Assembly: GCA_963739395.1 (NCBI GenBank) | Contig: CAVUAE010000001.1 | Span: 930,001 to 994,000 of the forward strand | Reading direction: 5' to 3' | Length of the DNA: 64,000 nucleotides | Origin: RBG-13-51-18 sp963739395 | Lineage (GTDB): Bacteria > Chloroflexota > Dehalococcoidia > Dehalococcoidales > RBG-16-60-22 | Shown: in pieces, positions 49,138 to 58,905 of the stretch | Numbering within the stretch: the stretch's first letter is position 1 | Layout of the letters: each line of letters opens with the position of its first letter | Position numbers and translations under genes: made by a program | The notes under the pieces: model-generated | Database searches by the model: none | What the model saw: the letters and a program-made list of their open reading frames with translations, nothing else | Told to the model about the DNA's origin: nothing

Positions 49138-50058
49138 TTAACTCTTATATAAATACAACGGCTTCTTATCGGTAATGACCCTGGTTTGCTTTTCCATCGC
49201 CTCGCGGATGTATTTGGGTAAAGCGAACATGCCGCGGTGGGTCTCGCCATCATAAAACTTCAAACTCTTTAGCGACATTGCTTTAATCCGCTTATCTACT
49301 TCAGCCGCTGTCAATGTAGCCGGATTATATTGAGAAGACGCCACACAAAATCCCCAAGGTCCACCGAAACAGGGTACGTAAGCGGTGCACTGCACTACTA
49401 TTGGAAAAACGCTTTGTAAAGTTTTATTTACAGCGCTAAAATTCAAAAGTTCGGTTGGGTTAGCCGAACCAGCTTGGATGGAAATTAGTCCGCCATCGGT
49501 TAGTTTATCGCGAACTGTTCGATAAAATTCCTGCGTAAAAAGCATGGCGGCCGGACCCTTCTCTATCGGGTCGGGTAAATCTATAATAATAACATCAAAT
49601 TTATCTTTTGATTTTTCTAAATACTTACGGGCGTCGACATGATAAACCTCTGCCCGCTTATCTTCAAATGCTTTACCGGCATGACCCGGCAGGTATTTTT
49701 TACAAAGGGCAGTTACTTCGTCATCAATATCCACCATTATCGCTTTTTTCACGGATTTGTGACGCAGCACTTCCCGCAAAGTCACTCCCTCCCCTCCCCC
49801 GGCGATAAATACCCTCTCCGGCTTTGGATGCGTGACCATTGCCGGCTGCACCAGCGCCTCGTGATAGATAAATTCATCCCGCTCGCTGGACTGTATCTTG
49901 TTGTCCAGAATTAGGCATATCCCCAGCCTGCTGCTGCGTACTACCTGGACACTTTGATATTTCGTCCGCCCCTGATAAAGTACCTCTTCAAGGTGATGCA
50001 GCTGTAAAAAGTCCTCGTTGATTTTATCTTTAAACCATTTATCTGGGTCTGTATCCAT
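49138..50058 (-). CDS. speE: polyamine aminopropyltransferase (spermidine synthase)
   Basis: The protein (306 residues from the ATG at 50058; a TTG at 50067 is an alternative) has the family motifs: FIAGGGEGVTLREVLRH (dcSAM-binding), VDIDDEVTALCKKYLP, HVDARKYLEK and IIIDLPDPIEKGPA with the catalytic Asp, and YVPCFGGPWGFCVAS. It transfers aminopropyl from decarboxylated SAM to putrescine or a related diamine. The gene follows the SAM decarboxylase gene on the same strand by 13 bp, giving a compact polyamine operon. No ribosome site is strong. Confidence 0.95.
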   Translation of the reverse strand: MDTDPDKWFKDKINEDFLQLHHLEEVLYQGRTKYQSVQVVRSSRLGICLILDNKIQSSERDEFIYHEALVQPAMVTHPKPERVFIAGGGEGVTLREVLRHKSVKKAIMVDIDDEVTALCKKYLPGHAGKAFEDKRAEVYHVDARKYLEKSKDKFDVIIIDLPDPIEKGPAAMLFTQEFYRTVRDKLTDGGLISIQAGSANPTELLNFSAVNKTLQSVFPIVVQCTAYVPCFGGPWGFCVASSQYNPATLTAAEVDKRIKAMSLKSLKFYDGETHRGMFALPKYIREAMEKQTRVITDKKPLYLYKS

Positions 50059-50071
50059 AAAAATCAATATT

Positions 50072-50428
50072 CTATACTGTTACCAGAATCCCCCTTTTTA
50101 TCTCCGTCGACGTGTGATTCTTAGAACCCAGTTCCTCGATGAGTACATTGGCGGCAATTTCAGGATTAACGGTTGTACCGCAGGTAAAGACGTCTGCTGC
50201 GGCGTAACCATGTTCCGGCCAGGTATGGATGGAGATGTGGCTCTCGGCGATGACTACCACCCCACTCACCCCTTGCGGACTGAACCGATGAAAAGACTCC
50301 CCCAGCACCGTTGCCCCGCAATCTACCGCCGCTTTCAGCATTATCTCCCGGATAAGGTCGACGCTGTTTAAAATCTCCTTATCACATCTATACAGTTCAA
50401 CCAGTATGTGCCTTCCTAACGCATTCAA
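50072..50428 (-). CDS. speD: S-adenosylmethionine decarboxylase (prokaryotic class 1B type)
   Basis: The 118-residue proenzyme begins at a TTG (50428; no ATG is available upstream) with a G-rich ribosome site. The motif ESHISIHTWPE contains the Glu-Ser bond cleaved to make the pyruvoyl cofactor, and HGYAAADVFTCG follows, both invariant in SpeH-type enzymes. It supplies decarboxylated SAM for the next gene. Confidence 0.95.
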   Translation of the reverse strand: MNALGRHILVELYRCDKEILNSVDLIREIMLKAAVDCGATVLGESFHRFSPQGVSGVVVIAESHISIHTWPEHGYAAADVFTCGTTVNPEIAANVLIEELGSKNHTSTEIKRGILVTV

Positions 50429-50654
50429 TCACCTGCCCCCCTTTAAGTACTTATTCCCGTATTTCCAAACGGCACGGGTTGCCGTGATAACACCAATTGT
50501 CTATTCCCAAACAAGACTTCACCAAATAAAAATTCCCAAGGTAATATATTACCACCCCAGGAACCCTCCCCTGCTTCTCTTTAGTAAGAAACCGGGGAAC
50601 ACCATTTAATACCGATGATGCCTAAGCCGGTATATTTATAAAGCCCCTTTCGTT
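50429..50654 (-). promoter_or_regulatory. leader region of the speD-speE operon (nothing firmly identified)
   Basis: This stretch carries no gene. The only clear structure is a 6-bp hairpin ACGGCA/TGCCGT at 50469-50485. No riboswitch class is recognised. A terminator for the upstream DRTGG gene is not obvious. Confidence 0.3.
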
Positions 50655-51560
50655 TTAACCGAATACTTTTAAATCCAGGTTTTGTTTTATTGTATCGGCC
50701 AGTTTTGCCAGCTTGCCTACCTGATTTAACCTGTTTTTAGCTAATGCGTTATCGATTTTCGTCGCGATGTCGTTTATAGCAGTATTAGTTGTGATAATTG
50801 GTATGCCGCGGTTTTCTGCTCTTTGGCGGACTTGATATTCCGGTGTAGCATCGCCGCCGCTTAAAACGAGGCAAGTCATCGACGTTTCCAGCGCCGCCAG
50901 CTGCATGTCCAGTCGCTCCTGACGGATAATCGCGGCTTTGTTTTTCTTCCGCCCGAAATAGTCTAATCCCGAGTCCACCACCATCGCCCCCAGCATATAG
51001 TTTTCCACCAGTTCTCCGGACTTTTCGGTGTGGTTTAAAATCTTGCCACCGATGAAATCTGCTAGTTCGCCAACGGTAATGGCGAGGAGTATCCTGTTTT
51101 CGGGGATTATTCCCAATACCTTTATCTTTGCCGTCCCGTAAATTTTCGCCGCTTCTTCTTTAACGCGTTTTAATTGACTCTGCGGCACTTTATTGATAAT
51201 TACACCGAGGAATTTATTACCGAATTTCTTATAGGTGTCGCCGTATTTCAGAATTTTCCCGCTATAATTCTCTACGGCAATAACTTTAGCCTTCATCGCG
51301 CGGATGGCATACTTGGTTTTGTTATTTAACATTGCTTCGACGAAAACGACACCCTTGCCTCTTTTAATATCAGCTTTCTCTTTGACAACATTAAGGTTAG
51401 ATATCTTCTTCATGAAAGCGATGTCGTTATCGTTTTCGGTCGCCTGTGGTTTAAAGTAACTTACATTTTTCCCGCTGTTCAATAAGTTAATCGCCAGACC
51501 AGCGCTAATGGCGGTCTTACCGGCTTCTCTTTCCGCAGCGACGATATAAATGATTGCCAA
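50655..51560 (-). CDS. BioD-like/DRTGG domain protein
   Basis: The 301-residue protein starts with AEREAGKTAISAGLAINLL, a P-loop of the dethiobiotin synthetase-like type used as the N-terminal domain of long phosphotransacetylases, and continues with a DRTGG-type domain (LADFIGGKIL, MLGAMVVDSGLDYF, KAAIIRQERLDMQLAAL). It lacks the catalytic Pta domain, so this is the stand-alone regulatory form. The Walker-A-like loop lacks the usual first Gly. Likely a nucleotide-sensing regulator; partner unknown. Confidence 0.85.
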   Translation of the reverse strand: MAIIYIVAAEREAGKTAISAGLAINLLNSGKNVSYFKPQATENDNDIAFMKKISNLNVVKEKADIKRGKGVVFVEAMLNNKTKYAIRAMKAKVIAVENYSGKILKYGDTYKKFGNKFLGVIINKVPQSQLKRVKEEAAKIYGTAKIKVLGIIPENRILLAITVGELADFIGGKILNHTEKSGELVENYMLGAMVVDSGLDYFGRKKNKAAIIRQERLDMQLAALETSMTCLVLSGGDATPEYQVRQRAENRGIPIITTNTAINDIATKIDNALAKNRLNQVGKLAKLADTIKQNLDLKVFG

Positions 51561-51653
51561 AATTTTTCTCCCGGCTATTTTAGATTTAAATAAACCAATA
51601 TATTATAATCTTTTACGCAGTCTACGTAAAGAGGTATAATTAGAAGATTTTAT

Positions 51654-52727
51654 ATGAAAGACATGATTTCCGTTATTATCCCGACTTATAACGAAAGGGA
51701 TAATATCACGCCTCTTGTTGAAAGAATTCACAAAGCTCTTTCTGGTCATGACTATGAGATAGTTATCGTGGACGATAACAGCCGGGATGGCACCATTGAA
51801 ATCGCCAAGGGTCTAGCGTCGCGTTATCCGGTTAAGCTATACATCCGCACCAAAGAAAGAGGACTTGCCACTGCCGTCATTCACGGCATTAAACAGGCAT
51901 CCGGGAATATCATCGGCGTTATGGACGCGGATTTACAGCACCCCCCGGAAGTCCTCCCTAATCTATATAAAGCTATTGAGAACGGAGCAGACATCGCAAT
52001 TGCCAGCCGCTATGTTAAAGGCGGTGGCTGCCCCAACTGGGGACTATCCCGCAGGATGATTTCCAAGGTTGCCTTAATGGTATCGCACATCCTTCTCCCC
52101 TCCTCCCGTCGGATCAAGGACACGATGTCTGGCTTTTTCATGTTTCGGCGGGAAAATGTCAACCCTGATAAATTAAAACCTATCGGTTATAAAATAGCCC
52201 TGGAAATTATGCTGGTGGGTTCTTTTAAAAACGTTGCTGAAGTTCCCTTTATCTTTGCAGAAAGAAGCGCCGGGCAGAGTAAACTTAATGCCCGCCAGCA
52301 GATTGATTACCTCAAGCATATTTTCAGTCTAATGTCACGCACCGGTGAATTTATGAGGTTCGTTAAGTTCATCGGCGTCGGTATCAGCGGTACGCTGGTC
52401 AACCTCGGCGTCTTAAAGCTGGTTACCGTGTTCACGACCTGGAATGATAAAGTGCAGCTGCTCCCGGGTATCGAAGTCGCCGTAATCACCAATTTTCTTT
52501 TAAATGATTTCTTTACTTTTGCTGACCGCCGTACCGGCAAAACAGCGTCCTTCTTCACGCGGATGTTGAAATATAACGTGCTCTCCCTCGTGGGGGCATT
52601 CATTAACTGGGGCATCGGCGCATTAATGGTCAATGCCGGCGTCAATATCTTCCTCGCAGACTTTGTCGGTATCCTTGTCGCTTTTCTGTGGAACTACTTT
52701 TTAAGTACGATATGGGCATGGAAATAA
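51654..52727 (+). CDS. dolichyl/polyprenyl-phosphate glycosyltransferase with GtrA domain
   Basis: Residues 1-225 are a GT2 domain: ISVIIPTYNERDNITPLVERI, IVDDNSRDGT, GVMDADLQHPPEVLP (DxD-type motif) and SGFFMFRRENV. Residues 240-357 are a GtrA-like four-helix membrane domain. The pair resembles the polyprenyl-phosphate-mannose or -glucose synthases that load a lipid carrier. The stop overlaps the start of the next gene (PMT-type), which would use the lipid-linked sugar, so the two form one glycosylation unit. Confidence 0.92.
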   Translation: MKDMISVIIPTYNERDNITPLVERIHKALSGHDYEIVIVDDNSRDGTIEIAKGLASRYPVKLYIRTKERGLATAVIHGIKQASGNIIGVMDADLQHPPEVLPNLYKAIENGADIAIASRYVKGGGCPNWGLSRRMISKVALMVSHILLPSSRRIKDTMSGFFMFRRENVNPDKLKPIGYKIALEIMLVGSFKNVAEVPFIFAERSAGQSKLNARQQIDYLKHIFSLMSRTGEFMRFVKFIGVGISGTLVNLGVLKLVTVFTTWNDKVQLLPGIEVAVITNFLLNDFFTFADRRTGKTASFFTRMLKYNVLSLVGAFINWGIGALMVNAGVNIFLADFVGILVAFLWNYFLSTIWAWK

Positions 52728-53926
52728 AAAGCAAACTCAAACAGTTTTATAAGTGGGAATACTTCTGGCTTTGCTTAATTGTATTAGCCACTTTGATTAT
52801 GCACTTCTGCATTATCACCAATCCTTCACAGGTTATTTTTGATGAAGCCCATTATGTTAACGATGCCAGGAGTATCTCGACTAATGCGACCGATTTGCGA
52901 CCGGAACACCCGCCGTTAGGCAAACTGATTATTACTGCCGGCACGCAGATTTTCGGCGATAACCCGTGGGGTTGGCGTGTCTTTCCCATTCTCTTCGGCA
53001 CGGCTACCATCGTGCTTTTTTATTTCCTTTGCCGTCGCCTCGGTATGTCGCAAAACGCGTCTAATATCGCTACTTTCCTTCTCGCTTTCGAGAATATGAC
53101 TTTTGTGCAAAATCACCTCGCTATGCTGGACGTCTTTTATCTTACTTTTATGATGGCGGCGTTCCTGCTTTATGCCTGTCGCAGATACATTAGCTCCGGC
53201 GTCTCTATCGGGCTAGCTGCCTTAGCCAAGCTCAACGGCTTACTGGCTTTGCCGACACTGGTAATTCACTGGATTTTTACTCGCGAGCGCCGTTCCTATT
53301 GGTTTATGCTTACCATCATCTTCGCGATTATTTCCTTCTTAGAATTAATGATTTTATGTGATTATGCTATTACTCGCAATTTTTCTAACCTGGTAGACCC
53401 GATTCATCGAGTGATGGACATGTCACAATTAACCGGCGGCCTAACCTTTGCCACCGTCACCCACCCCGCCGCCACTCCTCCCTGGCAATGGATAATCGGC
53501 TATAAACCCATCGCTTACTGGTGGACGCCGCACTATTACGGAGCCATCAGTTTTACTATCTGGGCGTTGACTATCCCCACCTTCGGTTACATGATATGGC
53601 AGGCAGTCAGGAAAAACGAAGCGGCGCTCTTCGGTGTTGCCTGGTACACCAGCACTTATATACTGTGGATACCTGCTACTCTCATCACCGACAGGGTCAC
53701 CTATCCGTTTTACTATTATCCAGCTATTGGCGCCACCTGCCTTGGTTTGGGTCTGGCACTCAATCAGGCGTTAGAATATTTCCGCAACGGCAGGATAACG
53801 TGGTTGAGAAGGACTTTACTGGTGCTTTTTATTGTTTTCCTTGTCGCCCACCTTTTATCTTTCATAATCCTCTCGCCCGTCGTGGGTGTAGATTTCGCCA
53901 AGCTAGTAGGCATTAACTTATATTAA
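52712..53926 (+). CDS. PMT-type (GT39-like) membrane glycosyltransferase
   Basis: The protein (about 404 residues) has some 10 membrane helices and the GT-C motif FDEAHYVNDA with a downstream RPEHPPLGKLI, matching dolichyl-phosphate-mannose--protein mannosyltransferases. ENMTFVQNHLAMLDVF is a second typical segment. I use the ATG at 52712; ATG 52718 and GTG 52688 are possible. It is overlapped by the lipid-phosphate sugar synthase gene and would move sugars to exported proteins or lipids. Confidence 0.9.
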   Translation: MGMEIKSKLKQFYKWEYFWLCLIVLATLIMHFCIITNPSQVIFDEAHYVNDARSISTNATDLRPEHPPLGKLIITAGTQIFGDNPWGWRVFPILFGTATIVLFYFLCRRLGMSQNASNIATFLLAFENMTFVQNHLAMLDVFYLTFMMAAFLLYACRRYISSGVSIGLAALAKLNGLLALPTLVIHWIFTRERRSYWFMLTIIFAIISFLELMILCDYAITRNFSNLVDPIHRVMDMSQLTGGLTFATVTHPAATPPWQWIIGYKPIAYWWTPHYYGAISFTIWALTIPTFGYMIWQAVRKNEAALFGVAWYTSTYILWIPATLITDRVTYPFYYYPAIGATCLGLGLALNQALEYFRNGRITWLRRTLLVLFIVFLVAHLLSFIILSPVVGVDFAKLVGINLY

Positions 53927-54003
53927 TACCTAAGCGCTCTTGTATAATTCACTTTTCTTCGGTGCTATAATAATAATTACCTTAAGCTGGGAGAAACTGG
54001 ATT

Positions 54004-55035
54004 ATGCATGAGGCTATGCTCTACGAAAAACTGCCGGACTCCAGAGTTAGGTGCAACACCTGTCAGTGGCGCTGCCAGATTAACCCTGGGAAGCACGGCG
54101 TCTGCGGCATGTATCAAAATAAAGGCGGCACCCTCTACAACCTGAATTATGCCCTGGTTTCTTCCGCTGCTGCCGACCCCATCGAAAAAAAGCCCCTCTT
54201 CCACTTTTACCCCGGCACGTTGTGTTTCTCGCTCGGCACGCTGGGGTGCAACTTCCACTGCAAGCATTGTCAAAACTGGGAGATATCCACCGCCAACAGC
54301 ACTTCGCTTAAACATACCTGCCGCGAAATTACCCCGGAAGTTGCGATTCAAGTTGCGCAACAGAGCGGCTGTAAAGGCATCGCCTGGACTTATAACGAGC
54401 CCACTATCTGGTTTGAATATACTCTGGATTCTGCCAAACTGGCAAAAAAGAATGGACTCTATACCGTTTATGTCACCAACGGCTACGCCACTCCGGAAAC
54501 ACTTGATACCATAGGACCCTACCTCGATGCCTGGCGCGTCGATATTAAAGGTTTCTCCGATGAGTTTTATAAAGAGTTATCCGGCATCCCGCACTGGCGC
54601 GAGATTCTCGAGGTTACTAAACGCGCGAAAGATAAATGGAAGATGCATGTTGAGGTTATCACCAACATCGTCCCGACAATGAACGATGATGATAAACAGC
54701 TGGAGGAATTAGCGCGCTGGATATGCCGTGAATTGGGAGAGTTGACTCCCTGGCACGTGACCCGCTTTTACCCGCATCACCATTTGAGCCATCTGTCGTC
54801 GACGCCGCTGGAGACGATTGAACGCGCCGCGGAAATCGGTAAAAAAGCCGGACTTAAGTTCGTCTATGCCGGTAATGTGCCCGGCCATGAAAGCGAAAAC
54901 ACCCATTGTTATAACTGCGGTAAGCTTATCGTTAAAAGGGTCGGCTATCAAACGGAAATATTAGGATTATCTGGTTCTAAATGTCGTTACTGCGGGGCAG
55001 ACCTGAATTTCCGCCCCATCGATTCTCCTCCCTAA
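54004..55035 (+). CDS. amrS: AmmeMemoRadiSam system radical SAM enzyme AmrS
   Basis: The 343-residue protein has the radical SAM motif CNFHCKHCQNW, preceded by an N-terminal CNTCQWRC pair and followed by the ITNIVPTMNDD and RFYPHHHLS segments typical of AmrS. A C-terminal zinc-like CYNCGK ... CRYCGADL follows. It is 18 bp from amrB and forms an amrS-amrB-amrA operon. In the family the enzyme is predicted to act with the MEMO and AMMECR1 proteins; the reaction is not known to me. Confidence 0.95.
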   Translation: MHEAMLYEKLPDSRVRCNTCQWRCQINPGKHGVCGMYQNKGGTLYNLNYALVSSAAADPIEKKPLFHFYPGTLCFSLGTLGCNFHCKHCQNWEISTANSTSLKHTCREITPEVAIQVAQQSGCKGIAWTYNEPTIWFEYTLDSAKLAKKNGLYTVYVTNGYATPETLDTIGPYLDAWRVDIKGFSDEFYKELSGIPHWREILEVTKRAKDKWKMHVEVITNIVPTMNDDDKQLEELARWICRELGELTPWHVTRFYPHHHLSHLSSTPLETIERAAEIGKKAGLKFVYAGNVPGHESENTHCYNCGKLIVKRVGYQTEILGLSGSKCRYCGADLNFRPIDSPP

Positions 55036-55053
55036 CTTCAGAGGAGGTGCAAT

Positions 55054-55869
55054 ATGATAAGAAATCCAACTGTCGCCGGTTATTTCTATCCCGACTCGCC
55101 GGCGGAACTAAACGCCATGCTGGCGAAATTCATCGACAAAACCGCACCCAAAGAAGAAGTAATCGGTTTGCTGATGCCTCATGCCGGTTATATCTACTCC
55201 GGTGCAGTAGCCGGGGCGGCCATCTCCAGGGTTAAGTTTAAGGATACCTTTATCATTATCGGACCCTCCCATTCCGGCATGGGCAAACCCTTTAGCGTCA
55301 TGCCGGAAGGCACCTGGAAGACGCCGCTGGGAGAGGTCGAGGTTAATAAGGAATTAGCTTATAAGATTATCGGATTTTCCAAGTTCGCTGAAGAAGACTA
55401 TCTCGCCCACGAGAACGAACACGCCGTGGAGGTGCAAATCCCGTTCCTGCAATACATCAAACCGGACGTTAAGATAGTACCTATTATCCTCACTGGAGAC
55501 GCGGACGAAATTTATAAAGAAATCGGTCATGCCATCGCCCGGGCAATTAAGAGCCTAAGGCAGAAAGTGGTCATCCTTGCCAGCGGCGATATGACACATT
55601 ATCAGCCTGCGGAAGTAGCACGGGAGAAGGACATGAAAGCGGTGGAAGCGATGCTTGCCCTCGATGAAGATGAGCTGACACAACGATATAATAATCTGCA
55701 CATAACGATGTGCGCTTACGGCCCTTTAGTTACCCTCATGGCCGCCGCAAAAGAGCTAGGGGCTAACAGCGCAGAACTGGTGAAATACCAGAATAGCGGC
55801 GATGCCTCCGGCGATTATAATTCGGTGGTGGCTTATGCGGGGGTTATCTTTAAGAAGGGAGGGGCATAG
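55054..55869 (+). CDS. amrB: AmmeMemoRadiSam system protein AmrB (MEMO1 family)
   Basis: The 271-residue protein matches MEMO1: RNPTVAGYFYPDSPAEL, LMPHAGYIYSGAVAG, FIIIGPSHSG, HENEHAVEVQIPFLQ and SGDMTHYQP. The His, Asp and Cys in these segments line a site resembling extradiol-type dioxygenase folds (LigB-like). GAGGAGG lies just upstream. It is adjacent to amrS and directly precedes amrA. Confidence 0.97.
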   Translation: MIRNPTVAGYFYPDSPAELNAMLAKFIDKTAPKEEVIGLLMPHAGYIYSGAVAGAAISRVKFKDTFIIIGPSHSGMGKPFSVMPEGTWKTPLGEVEVNKELAYKIIGFSKFAEEDYLAHENEHAVEVQIPFLQYIKPDVKIVPIILTGDADEIYKEIGHAIARAIKSLRQKVVILASGDMTHYQPAEVAREKDMKAVEAMLALDEDELTQRYNNLHITMCAYGPLVTLMAAAKELGANSAELVKYQNSGDASGDYNSVVAYAGVIFKKGGA

Positions 55870-56376
55870 ATGCACCCGATTACGACCTTGGCTCAAGAAA
55901 CTGTAGAAACCTACGTCAAGACAGGTAAGAGGCTTGCCGCGCCCAAAAACCTCACCCCGGAAATGAAGGAACAGGCAGGCGTCTTTGTTTCCATCCACAA
56001 GTTGGACGATTTACGCGGCTGCATCGGCACCTTCGAGCCGCAGGAAAAGAACGTAGCCGAAGAGGTCATCACTAATGCGATTAGCTCGGCTACCCGCGAC
56101 CCGCGTTTCGAGCCCATCACCGAGGATGAATTAAAAGACCTCGACTACTCCGTGGATGTGCTGACCGAGCCGGAACCGGTGCCGGATAAAAAACAACTCG
56201 ACCCCAAAAAATACGGCGTAATTGTACAGGCGGGGTGGCGAAGGGGCTTATTATTACCGGACCTGGAGGGCGTGGACTCGGCGGATTACCAGATAGACAT
56301 CTGTCGTCAGAAGGGCGGCATCGGACCCAATGAGCCGGTGCAGCTTTATAGGTTTGAGGTAAAGAGGTATAAGTGA
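55870..56376 (+). CDS. amrA: AmmeMemoRadiSam system protein AmrA (AMMECR1 family)
   Basis: The 168-residue AMMECR1 protein has GVFVSIHKLDDLRGCIGTFEP, ATRDPRFEPITEDEL and GVIVQAGWRRGLLLPDLEGVD, with the conserved LRGCIG motif. It starts directly after the amrB stop, so is translationally coupled. The length is close to the domain alone. Confidence 0.96.
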   Translation: MHPITTLAQETVETYVKTGKRLAAPKNLTPEMKEQAGVFVSIHKLDDLRGCIGTFEPQEKNVAEEVITNAISSATRDPRFEPITEDELKDLDYSVDVLTEPEPVPDKKQLDPKKYGVIVQAGWRRGLLLPDLEGVDSADYQIDICRQKGGIGPNEPVQLYRFEVKRYK

Positions 56377-56508
56377 GGGGAAAAATTAAGTTTAAATAAT
56401 ATATTTTAGGTAAGGAGGAATTTTAAGTAACAGGGAGGTGAAGGGGTATAGTCATGAAGCAAATAACTATTAACAAATATAAATGAAAAAATTGAAGGAG
56501 AATTTTAT

Positions 56509-57294
56509 ATGTATAAAACAAAGGTATTGCTTCTTGGCTTGTTAATAATATCCTCTATCACAGGGTTATTTTTTAGTGGGTGCGATTCTATTTCAGTCGA
56601 TAATAAACCGGACGGCACTACTCCGGCAGGTTTCTGGATTACTTCATACCCAGAAGGGGCATCAGTTTACTTAGCTCCAGGCACAATCGCCACCTATGAT
56701 AATTTCGAATTGATAGACACTAAATATCTCATTGGTAAAACACCGTTGTATGTCAACATTACGCCTGGGGCGTACTTAATTGCGACAAGTTTATCGTCTA
56801 ATAAACTCGAGGAGATGGGGTACGAAGTATCCTATCCATATTCTTCAAGCGGTCCAAATGCTAACGATTACTTTATCAACGATGGTAACTTTGTTAAACG
56901 GGTAAATTATGATCAGGAAAAACCCGATCGAATTTCAAGTATAGCCAAGGTTTACAGCATCTCAGATCAGGACAAATCAATTATCAGTATTTTAATACCT
57001 ATAGATAAAGAGGATTATCCACTATCACGTCCTTATTTCTATCCTTCTTTTGACATGGTATCGTCGATTGGTGTTAGTTACCCTGTTGTAGAATCAGATA
57101 TAGTTTCCGGAGTCATAAGAAATATCAACGACTATAATATAGGAACTGGCATCAATGATAGGATAGTAGAAGATATGGCGAAAGTTGTGTCACGGGTGGG
57201 AAAAGTGATTCTGTATTGTGTTGGTAAATATCAAGTAGTGGTGCAGGCATCGAGTCAGGAAAGTAAAAATTTCATGATACAAATCCGATACTAA
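56509..57294 (+). CDS. lipoprotein with PEGA-like segment
   Basis: A 261-residue protein with a lipoprotein signal ending FFSGC (Cys 25). After it the region ITSYPEGASVYL ... LIGKTPLYVNITPGAYLI resembles a PEGA domain (surface-layer or carbohydrate-associated beta fold). The rest (residues ~120-261) is unrecognised and rich in Tyr, Ser and Ile. AAGGAG precedes the ATG. The composition is more AT-rich than the neighbours. Probable cell-surface protein of unknown role. Confidence 0.75.
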   Translation: MYKTKVLLLGLLIISSITGLFFSGCDSISVDNKPDGTTPAGFWITSYPEGASVYLAPGTIATYDNFELIDTKYLIGKTPLYVNITPGAYLIATSLSSNKLEEMGYEVSYPYSSSGPNANDYFINDGNFVKRVNYDQEKPDRISSIAKVYSISDQDKSIISILIPIDKEDYPLSRPYFYPSFDMVSSIGVSYPVVESDIVSGVIRNINDYNIGTGINDRIVEDMAKVVSRVGKVILYCVGKYQVVVQASSQESKNFMIQIRY

Positions 57295-57313
57295 CGAATG
57301 TAAATTGAGAATG

Positions 57314-57350
57314 GGGAGGAGAGCATATAAGAAAATGCCACTCTCCTTCC
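57314..57350 (+). terminator. hairpin after the lipoprotein gene
   Basis: GGGAGGAGAG pairs with CTCTCCTTCC (one G-U pair), and the stem can extend through GCAT/ATGC with a small bulge. No T-run follows, so it is a candidate factor-dependent or processing structure. Confidence 0.5.
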
Positions 57351-57439
57351 CTACCTATAAGTCAAGGGGGTATAGGGGCGGGGTGGATAAAAAAACTAAA
57401 TTGGAGTAAATTATAAAAACCAATGCGAAAAGGTCTGCT

Positions 57440-58804
57440 ATGAACATGGATATGTTCGAAAAACAAGCGGAACAGCAGAAGTTGCAGCAAGCGCCGCTGG
57501 CGACACGCATGAGACCCAAAAACCTTAATGGCTTCGTCGGTCAGGAGCATCTTTTAGGCAAAGGACGAGTACTGCGGCGGGCTATCGAGGGCGACCGTAT
57601 TCCTTCGATGATATTTTGGGGTCCGCCGGGCAGCGGCAAGACCACCCTGGCGAATATTATCGCCAATAGCACGGGGGCACACTTTTCGGCGGTCAGCGCC
57701 GTCAGCGCCAGCGTCGCCGACCTGCGGAAAATCGTCGAGCAGGCGAAAGAGCGGCGCCAGATAAATGCGCAAAGAACAATTCTTTTTATCGATGAAATCC
57801 ACCGCTTTAATAAAACCCAGCAGGATGCAGTGCTGCCCTACGTCGAAGACGGCACGGTCATTCTTATCGGGGCGACGACAGAAAATCCATCTTTTGAGGT
57901 AACGTCACCGTTGCTTTCGCGAACACGCGTTATACCACTTAAGCCACTGACCGATGGCGAAATTAAAATATTAATTCTACGGGCGGCGACAGATAAACTG
58001 CAAGGCTTAGGCGAACTCAACATCGAGCTGCTAAACGATACACTAGACCATCTGGTAAAAATGTCTAACCACGACGCACGGATGGCGCTTAATACCCTGG
58101 AAATTGCTGCCTTAAGCACACCGGTCGATGCCACAGGACAAAGAGTTATCAAGTTAGAGACTATCGAAGATGCTTTCCAAAAACGTGCAATACAATATGA
58201 TCGGGTAGGCGAGCAGCATTACAACCTCATCTCAGCGCTGCATAAATCCATGCGGGATTCCGACCCCGACGCCTCGATTTACTGGCTGGCGATGATGCTG
58301 GAGGCTGGGGAAGACCCGTTATATATCGCCCGACGTATGGTGCGCTTCGCCTCGGAAGATATCGGCATGGCTGACCCGCAGGCATTAGTTGTCGCCATGG
58401 CGGCACAGCAAGCTGTGCACTTTATCGGCATGCCGGAGGGCAATTTGGCTTTGACCGAGGCAGCGGTTTACTTGGCGACGGCCCCAAAGAGTAACTCGCT
58501 TTATGCGGCATATTCCAAAGTGCAGGACCTAATCAAAGAAGGCTCCAGCGAGAATGTGCCCATGAACATCCGCAACGCACCGACGTCGCTGATGAAAGAA
58601 ATGGGCTACGGCAAGGACTATAAATACGCCCATGATTATCCTGACCATGTCGTCGACCAGCAGCACTTACCGGATTCCGTCAAGGATAAGAAATTCTACG
58701 AGCCGGGGACGCTGGGGTACGAAAAGCAGATACTCGAGCGTCAAAACGACCAGGAAGAGAAGAAGCGGAAGATGGCGGAGGGGGGTAAAGGGGCGGAAAG
58801 CTAG
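57440..58804 (+). CDS. rarA: replication-associated recombination protein RarA/MgsA
   Basis: The 454-residue AAA+ ATPase has Walker A GPPGSGKT at 61-68, Walker B LFIDEIHRFNK, sensor 1 GATTENPSFEV, and the C-terminal domain with HKSMRDSDPDASIYWLAMMLEAGEDP and RRMVRFASEDIGMADPQAL. These are hallmarks of RarA/MgsA, which acts at stalled replication forks. AAAGG lies upstream. Length is typical; it is preceded by an AT-rich lipoprotein gene and followed by phosphate genes on the same strand with ~100 bp between. Confidence 0.97.
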   Translation: MNMDMFEKQAEQQKLQQAPLATRMRPKNLNGFVGQEHLLGKGRVLRRAIEGDRIPSMIFWGPPGSGKTTLANIIANSTGAHFSAVSAVSASVADLRKIVEQAKERRQINAQRTILFIDEIHRFNKTQQDAVLPYVEDGTVILIGATTENPSFEVTSPLLSRTRVIPLKPLTDGEIKILILRAATDKLQGLGELNIELLNDTLDHLVKMSNHDARMALNTLEIAALSTPVDATGQRVIKLETIEDAFQKRAIQYDRVGEQHYNLISALHKSMRDSDPDASIYWLAMMLEAGEDPLYIARRMVRFASEDIGMADPQALVVAMAAQQAVHFIGMPEGNLALTEAAVYLATAPKSNSLYAAYSKVQDLIKEGSSENVPMNIRNAPTSLMKEMGYGKDYKYAHDYPDHVVDQQHLPDSVKDKKFYEPGTLGYEKQILERQNDQEEKKRKMAEGGKGAES

Positions 58805-58905
58805 ACCCTTTTCTTGACAATCAATAGGTTTCTCCAATAAAATCATCTTGGTCAAAACACGTTTCCTTACTGTAATTACTCGCCGTTCAAGATAAAGGAG
58901 GAACG

